Positions 8,495 to 16,187 of a stretch of DNA of 64,000 nt are shown here, in pieces. The notes beneath the pieces are model-generated. The model saw nothing but the letters and a program-made list of their open reading frames with translations, was not told where the DNA came from and did no database searches. Position 1 is the stretch's first letter; every line of letters starts with the position of its first letter. The translations under genes and the position numbers were made by a program. The DNA comes from CAZIRF01 sp964541755 (GTDB lineage: Bacteria > Spirochaetota > Spirochaetia > Treponematales > Breznakiellaceae), in the NCBI GenBank assembly GCA_964541755.1, contig CAZIRF010000011.1, positions 1 to 64,000 on the forward strand. Direction: 5' to 3'.

Positions 8495-10593
8495 TGATCG
8501 TCCCCGGCAATACTCAACGACACCATTTCGTCAATGTCGACCACAAGGCCAATCGTACCACCGGCGAGGACCGTGCCGCTGGAGATACCGCGTAAACCGG
8601 CAAAGCGCGAGCCGAGCGACTTGATGACCACTTCGCGCTTGGCCAGGACCTCGTCGAGGATGAACATGAAGGTCCGGCGGTCGGAAGTCTCACAGACCAC
8701 CGCGATTTGGGGCGGGGCCTGTTCATCAGGCGGAATGGCGAAGAGTTCGTGCAGCCTGATAACGGGTATCGACTGGCCGCGCAGACTGGCCACTTCGACA
8801 TCCCCCCCAATTGCAGAGAGCATGCCGTCGCGCAGCTTGATGGACTCGATGACCGACCCGATGGGGAATACCAAGTGGGAGTTCCCGACGCGGGTGATCA
8901 TACCGTCGATGATGGCGGTACTCAGGGGGAAGATAAGGTGGAACTCGGTGTAGCGGCCCTTCTCGCTGTGGATCTCGATACGCCCGCGGTTCTCGGTGAC
9001 GACCGAGCGGACGATGTCCATGCCAACCCCGCGGCCGGAAATAAGGGAAACCGCATCGTGGGTAGAAAAGCCCGATTGGAATATGAGATTGAAGACCTGC
9101 GCATCCGGGAGGGCCTCCGCCGCTTCGCTCTTGACCAAATTGAGCCTGATGGCCTTCGAGAGAATCTTCTGGCGATCGAGACCCTTGCCGTCATCGCCCA
9201 CGATAATGACGATGGAATTGCCATGGCGCTCTGCAGAGAGGGAGAGGGTTCCCTGTGCGTCCTTGCCCACGGCGAGTCGCTCTTCCTCGGTGCCAAGACC
9301 GTGATCCAGGGAGTTCCGCACGAGGTGCATGAGGGGCTCTTCGAGCTTCTCGATAAGGTTGCGGTCTATCTCGAGTTCTTCGCCCTTGCACTGAGCCCGC
9401 ACATTCTTGCCCAGCTGGCGCGAAAGGTCGCGAATGGAGCGGCGCAGGTTCCCGAAGAGGGAATGGAGGGTGTCGGTGCGCAACTCCATGGCCCCGTACT
9501 GGAGGCTGCGGGTAATCTTGCGCATCTGCAGGATTTCCGTCCCGCCCCCGCTTATCTGCCCCATGGCAATGAGGAGTTCGCCGATCATGTCCACGAGGAA
9601 GTTGACCTTCGAGGCCCGCACCTTGATGACGGGGTCGCTGCGCTCGACGACCTTGGGAGCATCGGTGTCCTTGCAGGCCTTCTGCTTTTCCAGGGTCTCG
9701 CGCAGGTCCTCGGCACTCAGGTAGTTCTCCTGGACGGCGATCTCGCCGAAGCGCTTGGAGAAGGCCGATTCCTTCTGCTTTTGAAGGATGCGCTGTACAT
9801 CATCTTCCTGTATCTTGCCCGAAGCCACGAGGAGCTCCCCGAGGTTTGAACATGAGGTGTCGGAGAGCCTTTTGAGGCGGCCCACATAGGCTTCAAGGGG
9901 TATGTCGTTGAACATGACATAGTCTTTCCGCTCGAGGCGGGAGAGGATATCGCGCGACATGTCGAGGCCTTCAAGGAGGAGGTCGATGTGCCCCTGGCTC
10001 ACCGTTACCTTCTTGCTGCGCAGGTCGTCGAGGATGTTTTCGATATTGTGGGTTAGCTCGCCCAGGGTGGCTATCTTGAGAAAACCACACTCGCCCTTGA
10101 TGGTGTGGAAGATGCGAAAGAGGGTCTGGATTGCCGCTTCGTCGTCCCGGGCCTCTTCCAAGTGGAGTATGGTCTCCTGGGCCGTATCGAGACGGTCGCG
10201 CACCTCGGTAAGGAAGATCTGGAAGGTCTCGTCGTCACGCTCGGCACAGCAGGGGTCGCCACCACCGGCATCTTTGGACTCGGTGCAGCAGAAGGAGCGC
10301 ATCAGGCCACGCTGTTCCTCGCGCTCGACTTCGTCGCTGCTCTGTACAAAGCGCGACAGGAGGTCGATACCGGATGAAACACCCGCGACGAAGGGCTCCC
10401 CCAGGGGCTTCTTCATTTCCTCTGCAACGCACTTGAGGAGCTTGGCGAAGAGGGTACAGGCCGATTCCTCTTCGAGGAAGAAGTCCTTGAGTGCGGCAAG
10501 GGAGTCGGCAATATCCGACAAATGGAGGAAATCGCCGCTCTCGTAGTTCATCAAGAGGGAGCTCGCCTGTGAAAACTGTTCGTCTCTCGTCAC
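8491..10593 (-). CDS. cheA: CheA histidine kinase (cluster A) with MshEN-like insert
   Basis: About 700 residues from a GTG at 10593 (GGGG seven bases upstream). The reading frame stays open to 10800, and ATG 10551 is an alternative start. Order: helical N-terminal region; a Cys pair motif CC-x11-CC (102-103, 115-116); HPt with His163 (FRIFHTIKGE); a tandem GELLVASGKI / FGEIAVQENY repeat (about 250-304) resembling GspE-N/MshEN motifs; P3 dimerisation; P4 kinase with HLVRNSLDHG, GDDGKGLD and GRGVGMDIV; and a C-terminal CheW-like P5. There is no obvious CheY-binding P2. First gene of cluster A; its stop overlaps the downstream MCP start. Confidence 0.93.
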   Translation of the reverse strand: MTRDEQFSQASSLLMNYESGDFLHLSDIADSLAALKDFFLEEESACTLFAKLLKCVAEEMKKPLGEPFVAGVSSGIDLLSRFVQSSDEVEREEQRGLMRSFCCTESKDAGGGDPCCAERDDETFQIFLTEVRDRLDTAQETILHLEEARDDEAAIQTLFRIFHTIKGECGFLKIATLGELTHNIENILDDLRSKKVTVSQGHIDLLLEGLDMSRDILSRLERKDYVMFNDIPLEAYVGRLKRLSDTSCSNLGELLVASGKIQEDDVQRILQKQKESAFSKRFGEIAVQENYLSAEDLRETLEKQKACKDTDAPKVVERSDPVIKVRASKVNFLVDMIGELLIAMGQISGGGTEILQMRKITRSLQYGAMELRTDTLHSLFGNLRRSIRDLSRQLGKNVRAQCKGEELEIDRNLIEKLEEPLMHLVRNSLDHGLGTEEERLAVGKDAQGTLSLSAERHGNSIVIIVGDDGKGLDRQKILSKAIRLNLVKSEAAEALPDAQVFNLIFQSGFSTHDAVSLISGRGVGMDIVRSVVTENRGRIEIHSEKGRYTEFHLIFPLSTAIIDGMITRVGNSHLVFPIGSVIESIKLRDGMLSAIGGDVEVASLRGQSIPVIRLHELFAIPPDEQAPPQIAVVCETSDRRTFMFILDEVLAKREVVIKSLGSRFAGLRGISSGTVLAGGTIGLVVDIDEMVSLSIAGDDQ

Positions 10594-10871
10594 TCTTTTA
10601 CCCCAATCCGGTAAGGTTGTTTTCACTCGCTCGACCAGCGCAGGCCCACAAGCCGGCACACGGAGCACAGAGGGAAGTCTAGTGGGGCACAATGGTGAAT
10701 GCAAATTTATACGCAACGAATTGCACGGTTTTACCGTCTTGACAAAGAAGGGACAGGGCGAAATCAAGGCGGCCCGAAGGGGCGTTCCGGGCCAAGCCAT
10801 AGGGGAAATACCGGTTTCTCACGGATAACAGGCTGTGGCACAATACGGCAGAGATTACACAAGGAGCCCTC
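10594..10871. other. Divergent intergenic region between cheA and the esterase gene
   Basis: About 280 bp without a supported gene. It must hold the promoters of cluster A (minus) and of the esterase (plus). AAGGAG just before 10872 is the ribosome site of the esterase. I see no promoter that stands out on either strand and no strong palindrome. Confidence 0.5.
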
Positions 10872-12101
10872 ATGCGCATTGCACCTGCAAAAGCCCTTTT
10901 GGCCCTCGCCGTCCTTTTGGCGGCGGGAACTATCAGCCTTTCCTGTACCCTCTCCCCCGCTAAAATGGAGGTCCCCGTGAACGATACAAATCGCTACGTC
11001 GGCACCTGGGCCGCGAGCCAGTACCTCGTCGAGCCGCACAACATGCCGCCCAAGAGCCTTGCCAACAGCACCCTGCGCCTGGTTATCAAGGTGTCGCTGG
11101 GCGGCCAGACGATACGCCTGCGCTTTTCAAACCGCGTGGGGAACGGCCCCCTCGAAATAAAGGGTGCGAGCCTCGCGAAACACGACATCATCAGTTATAT
11201 CCATGCTGATAGTCTCCTCCGCCTCTCCTTTGGCGGGAAGAGCACCGTCACGATTCCCCCGGGTGGGGAAGTGTACTGCGATCCGGTCGACTACCCCCTT
11301 GCAGCCCTCGAAAGCCTTGCGGTAAGCATTCACTTCGGCGCCGTGCCATCGGCTCTTACGGGTCACCCCGGCTCCCGCACCAGCTCGTACATCCTTCCCG
11401 GCGACCACCTGGAAAAAGAGGGGATGCAGTACTCGGACATGGCCGAGCGCTGGTACGTCCTCGCGGGCCTCGATATCGTCGACAATGAGGGGAACAAAAA
11501 GGCCGTCGTCTGCCTGGGCGATTCCATTACCGACGGCAGGGGCACGACGACCGATGCCCAGAACCGCTGGACCGACGGCCTCGCCCGCCGCCTCGCCGAA
11601 AACCCCGCCACTTCACGGCTTTCGGTCTTGAACCAGGGCATAGGCGGGACAACCGTAACAGGGAGCGGACGGGAGCGCTTCGAGCGGGATGTCCTCGAAC
11701 AGCCGGGCCTTGGCTACCTCGTCATCCTCTACGGGGTCAACGACATCCTCTACGCGGGGCAGTCGCCCCAAAGTGTCATCGCCCAGTACAAGGACATGAT
11801 AGCCCGCGCGAAGGCACAGGGCATTGCGGCCTACGGGGGGACCATACTCCCCTTCGAGGGTTTCGACCGCTACAACGAGGGCACCGAAGCCGCCCGGCAG
11901 GCGATCAACGCGTGGATACGCGACACCGGAGCGACCGACGGGGGCTTTGACGCCGTCATCGACTTCGACGCTGCCTGCCGCGACCCCGAGCGCCCCACCC
12001 GCCTCCTTCCCGCCTGCAACTCGGGCGACGGCCTCCACCCGAGCCCCGTCGGCTACCGGACCATGGCAGAGGCAGTGGAATTGGCGCTCTTCGCCAAGTA
12101 G
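10872..12101 (+). CDS. SGNH/GDSL-family esterase lipoprotein
   Basis: A 409-residue exported hydrolase, most likely an O-acetyl or acyl esterase acting on carbohydrate. The signal peptide ends in ISLSC, so Cys25 is probably lipidated (spirochaetal lipobox). Residues about 40-200 form a beta-rich domain typical of bacterial SGNH proteins with an N-terminal accessory domain. Catalytic blocks: GDSIT with Ser218, GIGG, GVND (288-291) and DGLHP with Asp386/His389. AAGGAG six bases before the ATG fixes the start. It is monocistronic and divergent from cheA. The substrate cannot be read from sequence. Confidence 0.88.
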   Translation: MRIAPAKALLALAVLLAAGTISLSCTLSPAKMEVPVNDTNRYVGTWAASQYLVEPHNMPPKSLANSTLRLVIKVSLGGQTIRLRFSNRVGNGPLEIKGASLAKHDIISYIHADSLLRLSFGGKSTVTIPPGGEVYCDPVDYPLAALESLAVSIHFGAVPSALTGHPGSRTSSYILPGDHLEKEGMQYSDMAERWYVLAGLDIVDNEGNKKAVVCLGDSITDGRGTTTDAQNRWTDGLARRLAENPATSRLSVLNQGIGGTTVTGSGRERFERDVLEQPGLGYLVILYGVNDILYAGQSPQSVIAQYKDMIARAKAQGIAAYGGTILPFEGFDRYNEGTEAARQAINAWIRDTGATDGGFDAVIDFDAACRDPERPTRLLPACNSGDGLHPSPVGYRTMAEAVELALFAK

Positions 12102-12171
12102 GAGCGTTGCCCGGCATAACCAGGAACAATTCCCTCAAGGAAGCGGAGACTTTCACTTTATCTTGCCTGCA

Positions 12172-12206
12172 GCATTATACATTACTATATTTGTAATGTA
12201 TAATGC
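12172..12206 (+). promoter_or_regulatory. Perfect 14-bp palindrome with embedded -10, upstream of hemerythrin
   Basis: The arm GCATTATACATTAC (12172-12185) is exactly complementary to GTAATGTATAATGC (12193-12206) around the spacer TATATTT. The right arm contains a consensus -10 TATAAT (12199-12204), and the ATG lies 25 bp further on. It is an A+T-rich island in GC-rich surroundings. The layout fits an operator that blocks RNA polymerase, but the regulator is unknown. Confidence 0.75.
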
Positions 12207-12230
12207 ACATCACCATTGCAGGAGAGAACA

Positions 12231-12776
12231 ATGAACTATGCCAGCCAGATTCTCAAGGATGAACACGAAGCCATTCTCACCGGCCTAAATTTTCTCGATT
12301 CGATACAAAAAAGCCTTGATGGCCCTGCTCCTTCCCCCAAAAAGGACCTTGAGGACATGGTTACCTTCTTCACCCTCTTCGCGGACAGCTGTCACCATGG
12401 AAAAGAAGAGGGAATACTCTTTCCCGCCATGGAACAGGCAGGCATCCCGAATCAGGGAGGCCCCATTGGGCAAATGCTCCACGAACACGAGTTGGGGCGC
12501 TCCTACATGAAGGGGATGAAGGAGGCCCTCGCCGGTGACGGGGTGGATATCCCGGCATTCAGGCGCTACGCACTCGAGTACATAAGCTTCCTTCGCACCC
12601 ATATAGAGAAAGAGAATACGGTTCTCTTCCCCATGGGCGACCAATTCATTCCGGAAGAGGACCAAGCGGGACTCATTGCGGCCTTTGAACACCACGAGGA
12701 GACCGTTATGGGCAAGGGCATCCACGAAGAGCTCCACGCCATGCTCGATGATTTCGCCCTTCGCTACCCCAAATAA
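12231..12776 (+). CDS. Hemerythrin-like di-iron protein
   Basis: A 181-residue four-helix hemerythrin-domain protein expected to bind two irons and O2 or NO. Candidate ligands in the usual spacing are His12 (DEHEAI), His55/His56 and Glu59/Glu60 (CHHGKEEG), His84/His86 (LHEHELG), and His124/Glu128 (HIEKEN). It matches the stand-alone YtfE/DUF438-unrelated hemerythrin group (HHE cation-binding). The ATG at 12231 is preferred over TTG at 12216 because GGAGAG lies five bases before it. Its end overlaps the convergent patB-like gene by 13 bp. Confidence 0.92.
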   Translation: MNYASQILKDEHEAILTGLNFLDSIQKSLDGPAPSPKKDLEDMVTFFTLFADSCHHGKEEGILFPAMEQAGIPNQGGPIGQMLHEHELGRSYMKGMKEALAGDGVDIPAFRRYALEYISFLRTHIEKENTVLFPMGDQFIPEEDQAGLIAAFEHHEETVMGKGIHEELHAMLDDFALRYPK

Positions 12777-14065
12777 TCCTTCACCCAGGCAAAGAAGCGG
12801 TCGAGGCCCTCGTCGAGCTGGGCGCGGGGGCAGGCGATGTTGATGCGAAGGTAGCCGGCCCCCTCCGGGCCGAATATGCTTCCCGCCGTCACACGCACGC
12901 GGGCCTCACGGGCCAAACGGTCGACGAGCTCCCGGTCGTCCTTGATGGCTGAGGGCGCAGCCTCTTTGTTTGGATCGTTTTGCCGGCCAGCCAGGCGCGA
13001 TAGCAGGGCGCGCGCGTCGACCCATACGAGGTAGCCGGCCTCGGGGGCGACCGGGCATACATCCAGACCGCTCGCCTCGAGGCGCGCGAGGGTATGGGAT
13101 AGCTGTTCGCGAAGGAACACCCGCAGGGCGTCAAGCCAAGGCCCGCCCCCGCTGTACGCCGCATGGGCGGCGACGATGCTCATTGTATTAGGCTGACTGT
13201 AGCCCGTTGCGGCAATGCTGCGGACTATGCGGGATCGGGTGGCCTCGTCTCGCACCACAAAGTGCGAGAGGTGGAGCCCCGGTATATTGAAGGTCTTGTT
13301 GGGCGCCCCGATGATGACGAGCGGCAGCTCTGTATCGGCCGGAAGGCTCGCGAGCGAGACGAAGGGGCGGCCCCCCAGGGCGAGGTCTGCGTGTATCTCG
13401 TCGACGATAAGGGCGATACCCTCCCTCTTGGCGAAGACTAAAAGGGAGGCAAGCTCCCCCTCGCTCCAGATACGGCCGCCGGGATTGTGGGGTGAGCAGA
13501 GGAGCAGGGCCTCGACGACAAGGCCGCGCGTGCGCGCGTGCGTGAGCGAGCCCTCAAGGGCCGGGACCGAAAGGGCAAAATGGCCGTCTTCCCGCAGTCC
13601 CAGTGAAGAAGTAACGAGTTCCCGGTCGTTGTCCCTTACTATTGAATAAAAGGGATAGTAGACCGGCGAGGGGACGAGGATACCGGCGCCCGCCTGCGTA
13701 AGGGCCCGTATCGCGATCCCCAGCGAGGGGACGACACCGGGCCCCAAGAGGAAATCACCCTCCGAGGGCCAGGGCGAAACATCAGCCGTGCTCCCCAAAA
13801 AAGACGCAAGAGCCCCGGTGGGCTTCGCATAGCGGCTCCGGTACCAGGCGGCGAGGAGCTTCCGGTAGTCGCCGGGCGGGTTTGTATACCCGTAGACCGG
13901 GTGGGCCGCGCGGCGCGACAGGGCTTCGACGACCACATCGGGCGAGGCGAGGTCCATGTCTGCCACCCAGAGGGGAATGACATCGGCCTTCCCCTCTTCG
14001 TTGTAGCGATCGTCCCACTTGAGCGAGTCTGTATGCCGGCGGTCCGGTGAATCCTTGATGTACAT
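12764..14065 (-). CDS. MalY/PatB-family PLP-dependent cystathionine beta-lyase/aminotransferase
   Basis: A 433-residue fold-type I PLP enzyme, likely a C-S lyase releasing homocysteine or sulfide from cystathionine or cysteine. The family signatures WVADMD near residue 33, the PLP-binding Lys257 in APNKTFNIPGL and the C-terminal Arg in LRINIA are present. It is about 35 residues longer than typical PatB, with insertions around 86-102 and around 365-375 (SRLAGRQNDPNKE). It is divergent from the rrf2 gene, whose operator-like repeat lies in the 54-bp gap. This links it to the sulfur module, though an aminotransferase role is possible. Confidence 0.88.
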   Translation of the reverse strand: MYIKDSPDRRHTDSLKWDDRYNEEGKADVIPLWVADMDLASPDVVVEALSRRAAHPVYGYTNPPGDYRKLLAAWYRSRYAKPTGALASFLGSTADVSPWPSEGDFLLGPGVVPSLGIAIRALTQAGAGILVPSPVYYPFYSIVRDNDRELVTSSLGLREDGHFALSVPALEGSLTHARTRGLVVEALLLCSPHNPGGRIWSEGELASLLVFAKREGIALIVDEIHADLALGGRPFVSLASLPADTELPLVIIGAPNKTFNIPGLHLSHFVVRDEATRSRIVRSIAATGYSQPNTMSIVAAHAAYSGGGPWLDALRVFLREQLSHTLARLEASGLDVCPVAPEAGYLVWVDARALLSRLAGRQNDPNKEAAPSAIKDDRELVDRLAREARVRVTAGSIFGPEGAGYLRINIACPRAQLDEGLDRFFAWVKDYLG

Positions 14066-14078
14066 GCGCCTGCCCCCC

Positions 14079-14119
14079 TTGACGTCACCGTCAATACACT
14101 ATAAAACCTATAGCATATT
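14079..14119 (+). promoter_or_regulatory. Promoter and CymR-like operator in front of the Rrf2 gene
   Basis: TTGACG (14079-14084) and TATAAA (14100-14105) form a candidate promoter with a short 15-bp spacer. CTATA-AAACC-TATAG (14099-14113) is a perfect inverted repeat, inside the longer block CACTATA-N5-TATAGCATA that recurs upstream of cysK at 19834. The block ends three bases before the ATG, and no Shine-Dalgarno is visible, so the leader is very short. It is also placed to control the divergent lyase gene. Confidence 0.6.
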
Positions 14120-14602
14120 ATGAGATTATCGACAAGAACCCAATACGGCCTGCGGATGCTCTGCCAACTCGCACAGGAGTATCAAAAGGGCCCCATGCAG
14201 TTGAGCGAGATCGGAAGTCGCGAGGGGGTATCGGAGAAGTACCTCGGGCAGATCATGCTCATCCTGCGCAACTCCTCGCTCGTTTCGGCCCAGCGCGGCT
14301 CCCAGGGAGGCTACTTCTTGAGCCGCCCGCCCGACCGCATCAGCGTCCTCGAGGCTTTCGAGGTCCTCGAAGGGGAAGTCCTGGGCGCCGGCGACGAAGC
14401 GGGAGCCGGGAGCCGCAGCACCGGCAGTGCGGCCGGCCCCGCGCCACAGGGAAGCGAAGAAGGGCACGACATGGCCCGGGCGGCCAACGAGATATGGATC
14501 CGCTTACGCACACTTATTACCGGGGAGCTCGCCCGCTGGACCCTGGAGGATCTTACCAAGCTGGCCTCCTGGCGCAGCGGCTATATGGATTTTTCAATTT
14601 AG
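14120..14602 (+). CDS. Rrf2/BadM-family regulator, CymR-like (no Fe-S cysteines)
   Basis: A 160-residue winged-helix regulator. The N-terminal 80 residues carry the Rrf2 signature (RTQYGLRMLCQLA, GVSEKYLGQIMLILR). The only Cys is Cys15; the three cluster cysteines of IscR/NsrR are absent, and the region where they would sit is replaced by an Ala/Gly/Ser-rich loop (about 89-113). That favours a CymR-type cysteine-metabolism regulator that senses through CysK/OAS. It is followed by a cystathionine gamma-synthase/lyase gene, and an identical-type operator lies at cysK. The ATG has no ribosome site. Confidence 0.87.
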   Translation: MRLSTRTQYGLRMLCQLAQEYQKGPMQLSEIGSREGVSEKYLGQIMLILRNSSLVSAQRGSQGGYFLSRPPDRISVLEAFEVLEGEVLGAGDEAGAGSRSTGSAAGPAPQGSEEGHDMARAANEIWIRLRTLITGELARWTLEDLTKLASWRSGYMDFSI

Positions 14603-14690
14603 GCACGAGATACCGCATCGTGCAGCCGCGTGTCGCGGCCGCGACTGCACGCTTCCGGTTACCGGGTATTTGCAACAAGGAGGCTCTTTC

Positions 14691-15884
14691 ATGGCTTCAA
14701 TTGACCCAAGCTGGTCATCCGCTTCCATCGCCGTTCGCGGCGCAAATGGCGGCGACCCCGTCACGGGGGCCATCAGCACCCCCATCTACCAGAGCGCGAC
14801 CTTTCGCCACCCGGCTCTGGGAGAGACGACCGGCTGGGACTACTCCCGCCAGGGCAACCCCACCCGCAGCGAGCTCGAGGCCACCGTGGCCCTCCTTGAG
14901 GGCGGGGACTCCGGTTTCGCATTTTCCACCGGTATGGCGTCCCTGGCAGCCGTCCTCGACCTCCTCTCGAGCGGAGACCACACAATCCTCTGCGAAGACC
15001 TCTACGGCGGGACCTGGCGCCTCTTCGACGAACTCGCTTCACGAAGAGGCATCCGCTTCGACCTCGTCGACACCCGCGACCTCCACGCCGTAAAAGAGGC
15101 CTGCACAAGCGAGACCCGCCTCCTCCTGGTCGAGAGCCCCTCGAACCCCATGGCCCGGGTGAGCGACCTTGCCGCCCTGGCAGCCATTGCCCGCGAACGG
15201 GATATACTCTTTGCGGTCGACAATACCTTCCTCACACCGGTTTTCCAAAGACCCCTCGCACTCGGGGCAGACCTCGTCATCCACTCGGGGAGCAAGTTTC
15301 TCGCCGGCCACAACGACACCCTCGCCGGCCTCCTCGTAACGCGCAAGGGGGCCTCCTTTGCGCCAGGTAATGGAGAGCGCTTGGATCTCGCAGAGCGCCT
15401 CGCCCTTATTCAAAAGACGACCGGCGCCGTCCTCGCCCCCTTCGATGCCTGGCTGGTCCTGCGCGGCCTAAAAACCCTCCACCTGCGCGTGCGTTCCCAG
15501 GCGGCATCGGCGCTTGCCCTCGCCCGCTTCCTCGCGGACCACCCCGCCCTGGAAGCGGTGTACTACCCGGGTCTCGAAGAGCACCCGCAGTACGAGCTCT
15601 CTAAAAAACAGGCCGGCGGCTTTGGCTCCATGATCTCCTTCCGGGTCAAGGAAGAAAAGCTCGTCGCACAAGTCCTCGAGAGTGTGCGCCTTGTCCGCTT
15701 TGCAGAGAGCCTCGGGGGCGTCGAGAGCCTCATCACCTTCCCCTGGCTCCAGACCCATGCCGCCATCCCTGCCGAACTGCGAAAAAGATTGGGGGTCGAC
15801 GAGCGGCTCTTGCGCCTCTCAGTGGGGGTGGAAGACCTCGAAGACCTCAAGAGGGACCTCGCAGAAGCCCTTTCCCCGCAGTAG
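14691..15884 (+). CDS. Cystathionine gamma-synthase/gamma-lyase (Cys/Met metabolism PLP enzyme)
   Basis: A 397-residue trans-sulfuration PLP enzyme. Tyr51/Arg53 in DYSRQGNPTR bind phosphate from the neighbouring subunit, and Lys202 in HSGSKFLAGHND is the Schiff-base lysine. The C-terminus has the usual SLGGVESL and HAAIP segments. The ATG 14691 has AAGGAGG about eight bases upstream; the open frame extends back into rrf2 but that part is a shadow. Synthase, gamma-lyase and O-acetylhomoserine sulfhydrylase cannot be told apart from motifs alone. The 88-bp gap after rrf2 suggests co-transcription and control by it. Confidence 0.9.
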   Translation: MASIDPSWSSASIAVRGANGGDPVTGAISTPIYQSATFRHPALGETTGWDYSRQGNPTRSELEATVALLEGGDSGFAFSTGMASLAAVLDLLSSGDHTILCEDLYGGTWRLFDELASRRGIRFDLVDTRDLHAVKEACTSETRLLLVESPSNPMARVSDLAALAAIARERDILFAVDNTFLTPVFQRPLALGADLVIHSGSKFLAGHNDTLAGLLVTRKGASFAPGNGERLDLAERLALIQKTTGAVLAPFDAWLVLRGLKTLHLRVRSQAASALALARFLADHPALEAVYYPGLEEHPQYELSKKQAGGFGSMISFRVKEEKLVAQVLESVRLVRFAESLGGVESLITFPWLQTHAAIPAELRKRLGVDERLLRLSVGVEDLEDLKRDLAEALSPQ

Positions 15885-16187
15885 TAACCGGAAGCTTGCA
15901 GTTGAAGGAGGGGGCGCAGAGCCCCCCTCGTGAAAGAGGGAACCAGAGGCCTGTAGGGCAGCGGGCCTCTGGCCCGCCCCCGTCGCGCCACAATCCTGGC
16001 ACGACCCGACGCCCCCCGCGGCCGGGCCGCGGGCCGCGCGGGCCGTACCGGCCCGGCTCAAGCTATGGCGGGTCTCTGCGAGCCCCGCCCACATGCGGCA
16101 GGCGAACGCGCCCCGGGTCCCGGCCTCCCCCCGCGAAACAATCGGGCACTTGACGAAGAACCCTGCGGGCACTTACTGCGCAGCGCT
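15885..16187. other. GC-rich non-coding gap with several hairpins
   Basis: About 300 bp between convergent genes, with no supported ORF. It is extremely G+C-rich and full of short palindromes: GAGGGGGCGC/GCCCCCCTC near 15907-15929, AGAGGCC/GGCCTCT near 15950-15980, and CCGCGGCCGGGCCGCGG near 16017-16033. The first may terminate the cystathionine gene. The rest shows no promoter or RNA family I recognise. Confidence 0.5.

Noticed and set aside
12216..12230. TTG start five codons before the hemerythrin ATG
   Set aside because: It would lie upstream of the GGAGAG ribosome site, which fits the ATG at 12231.
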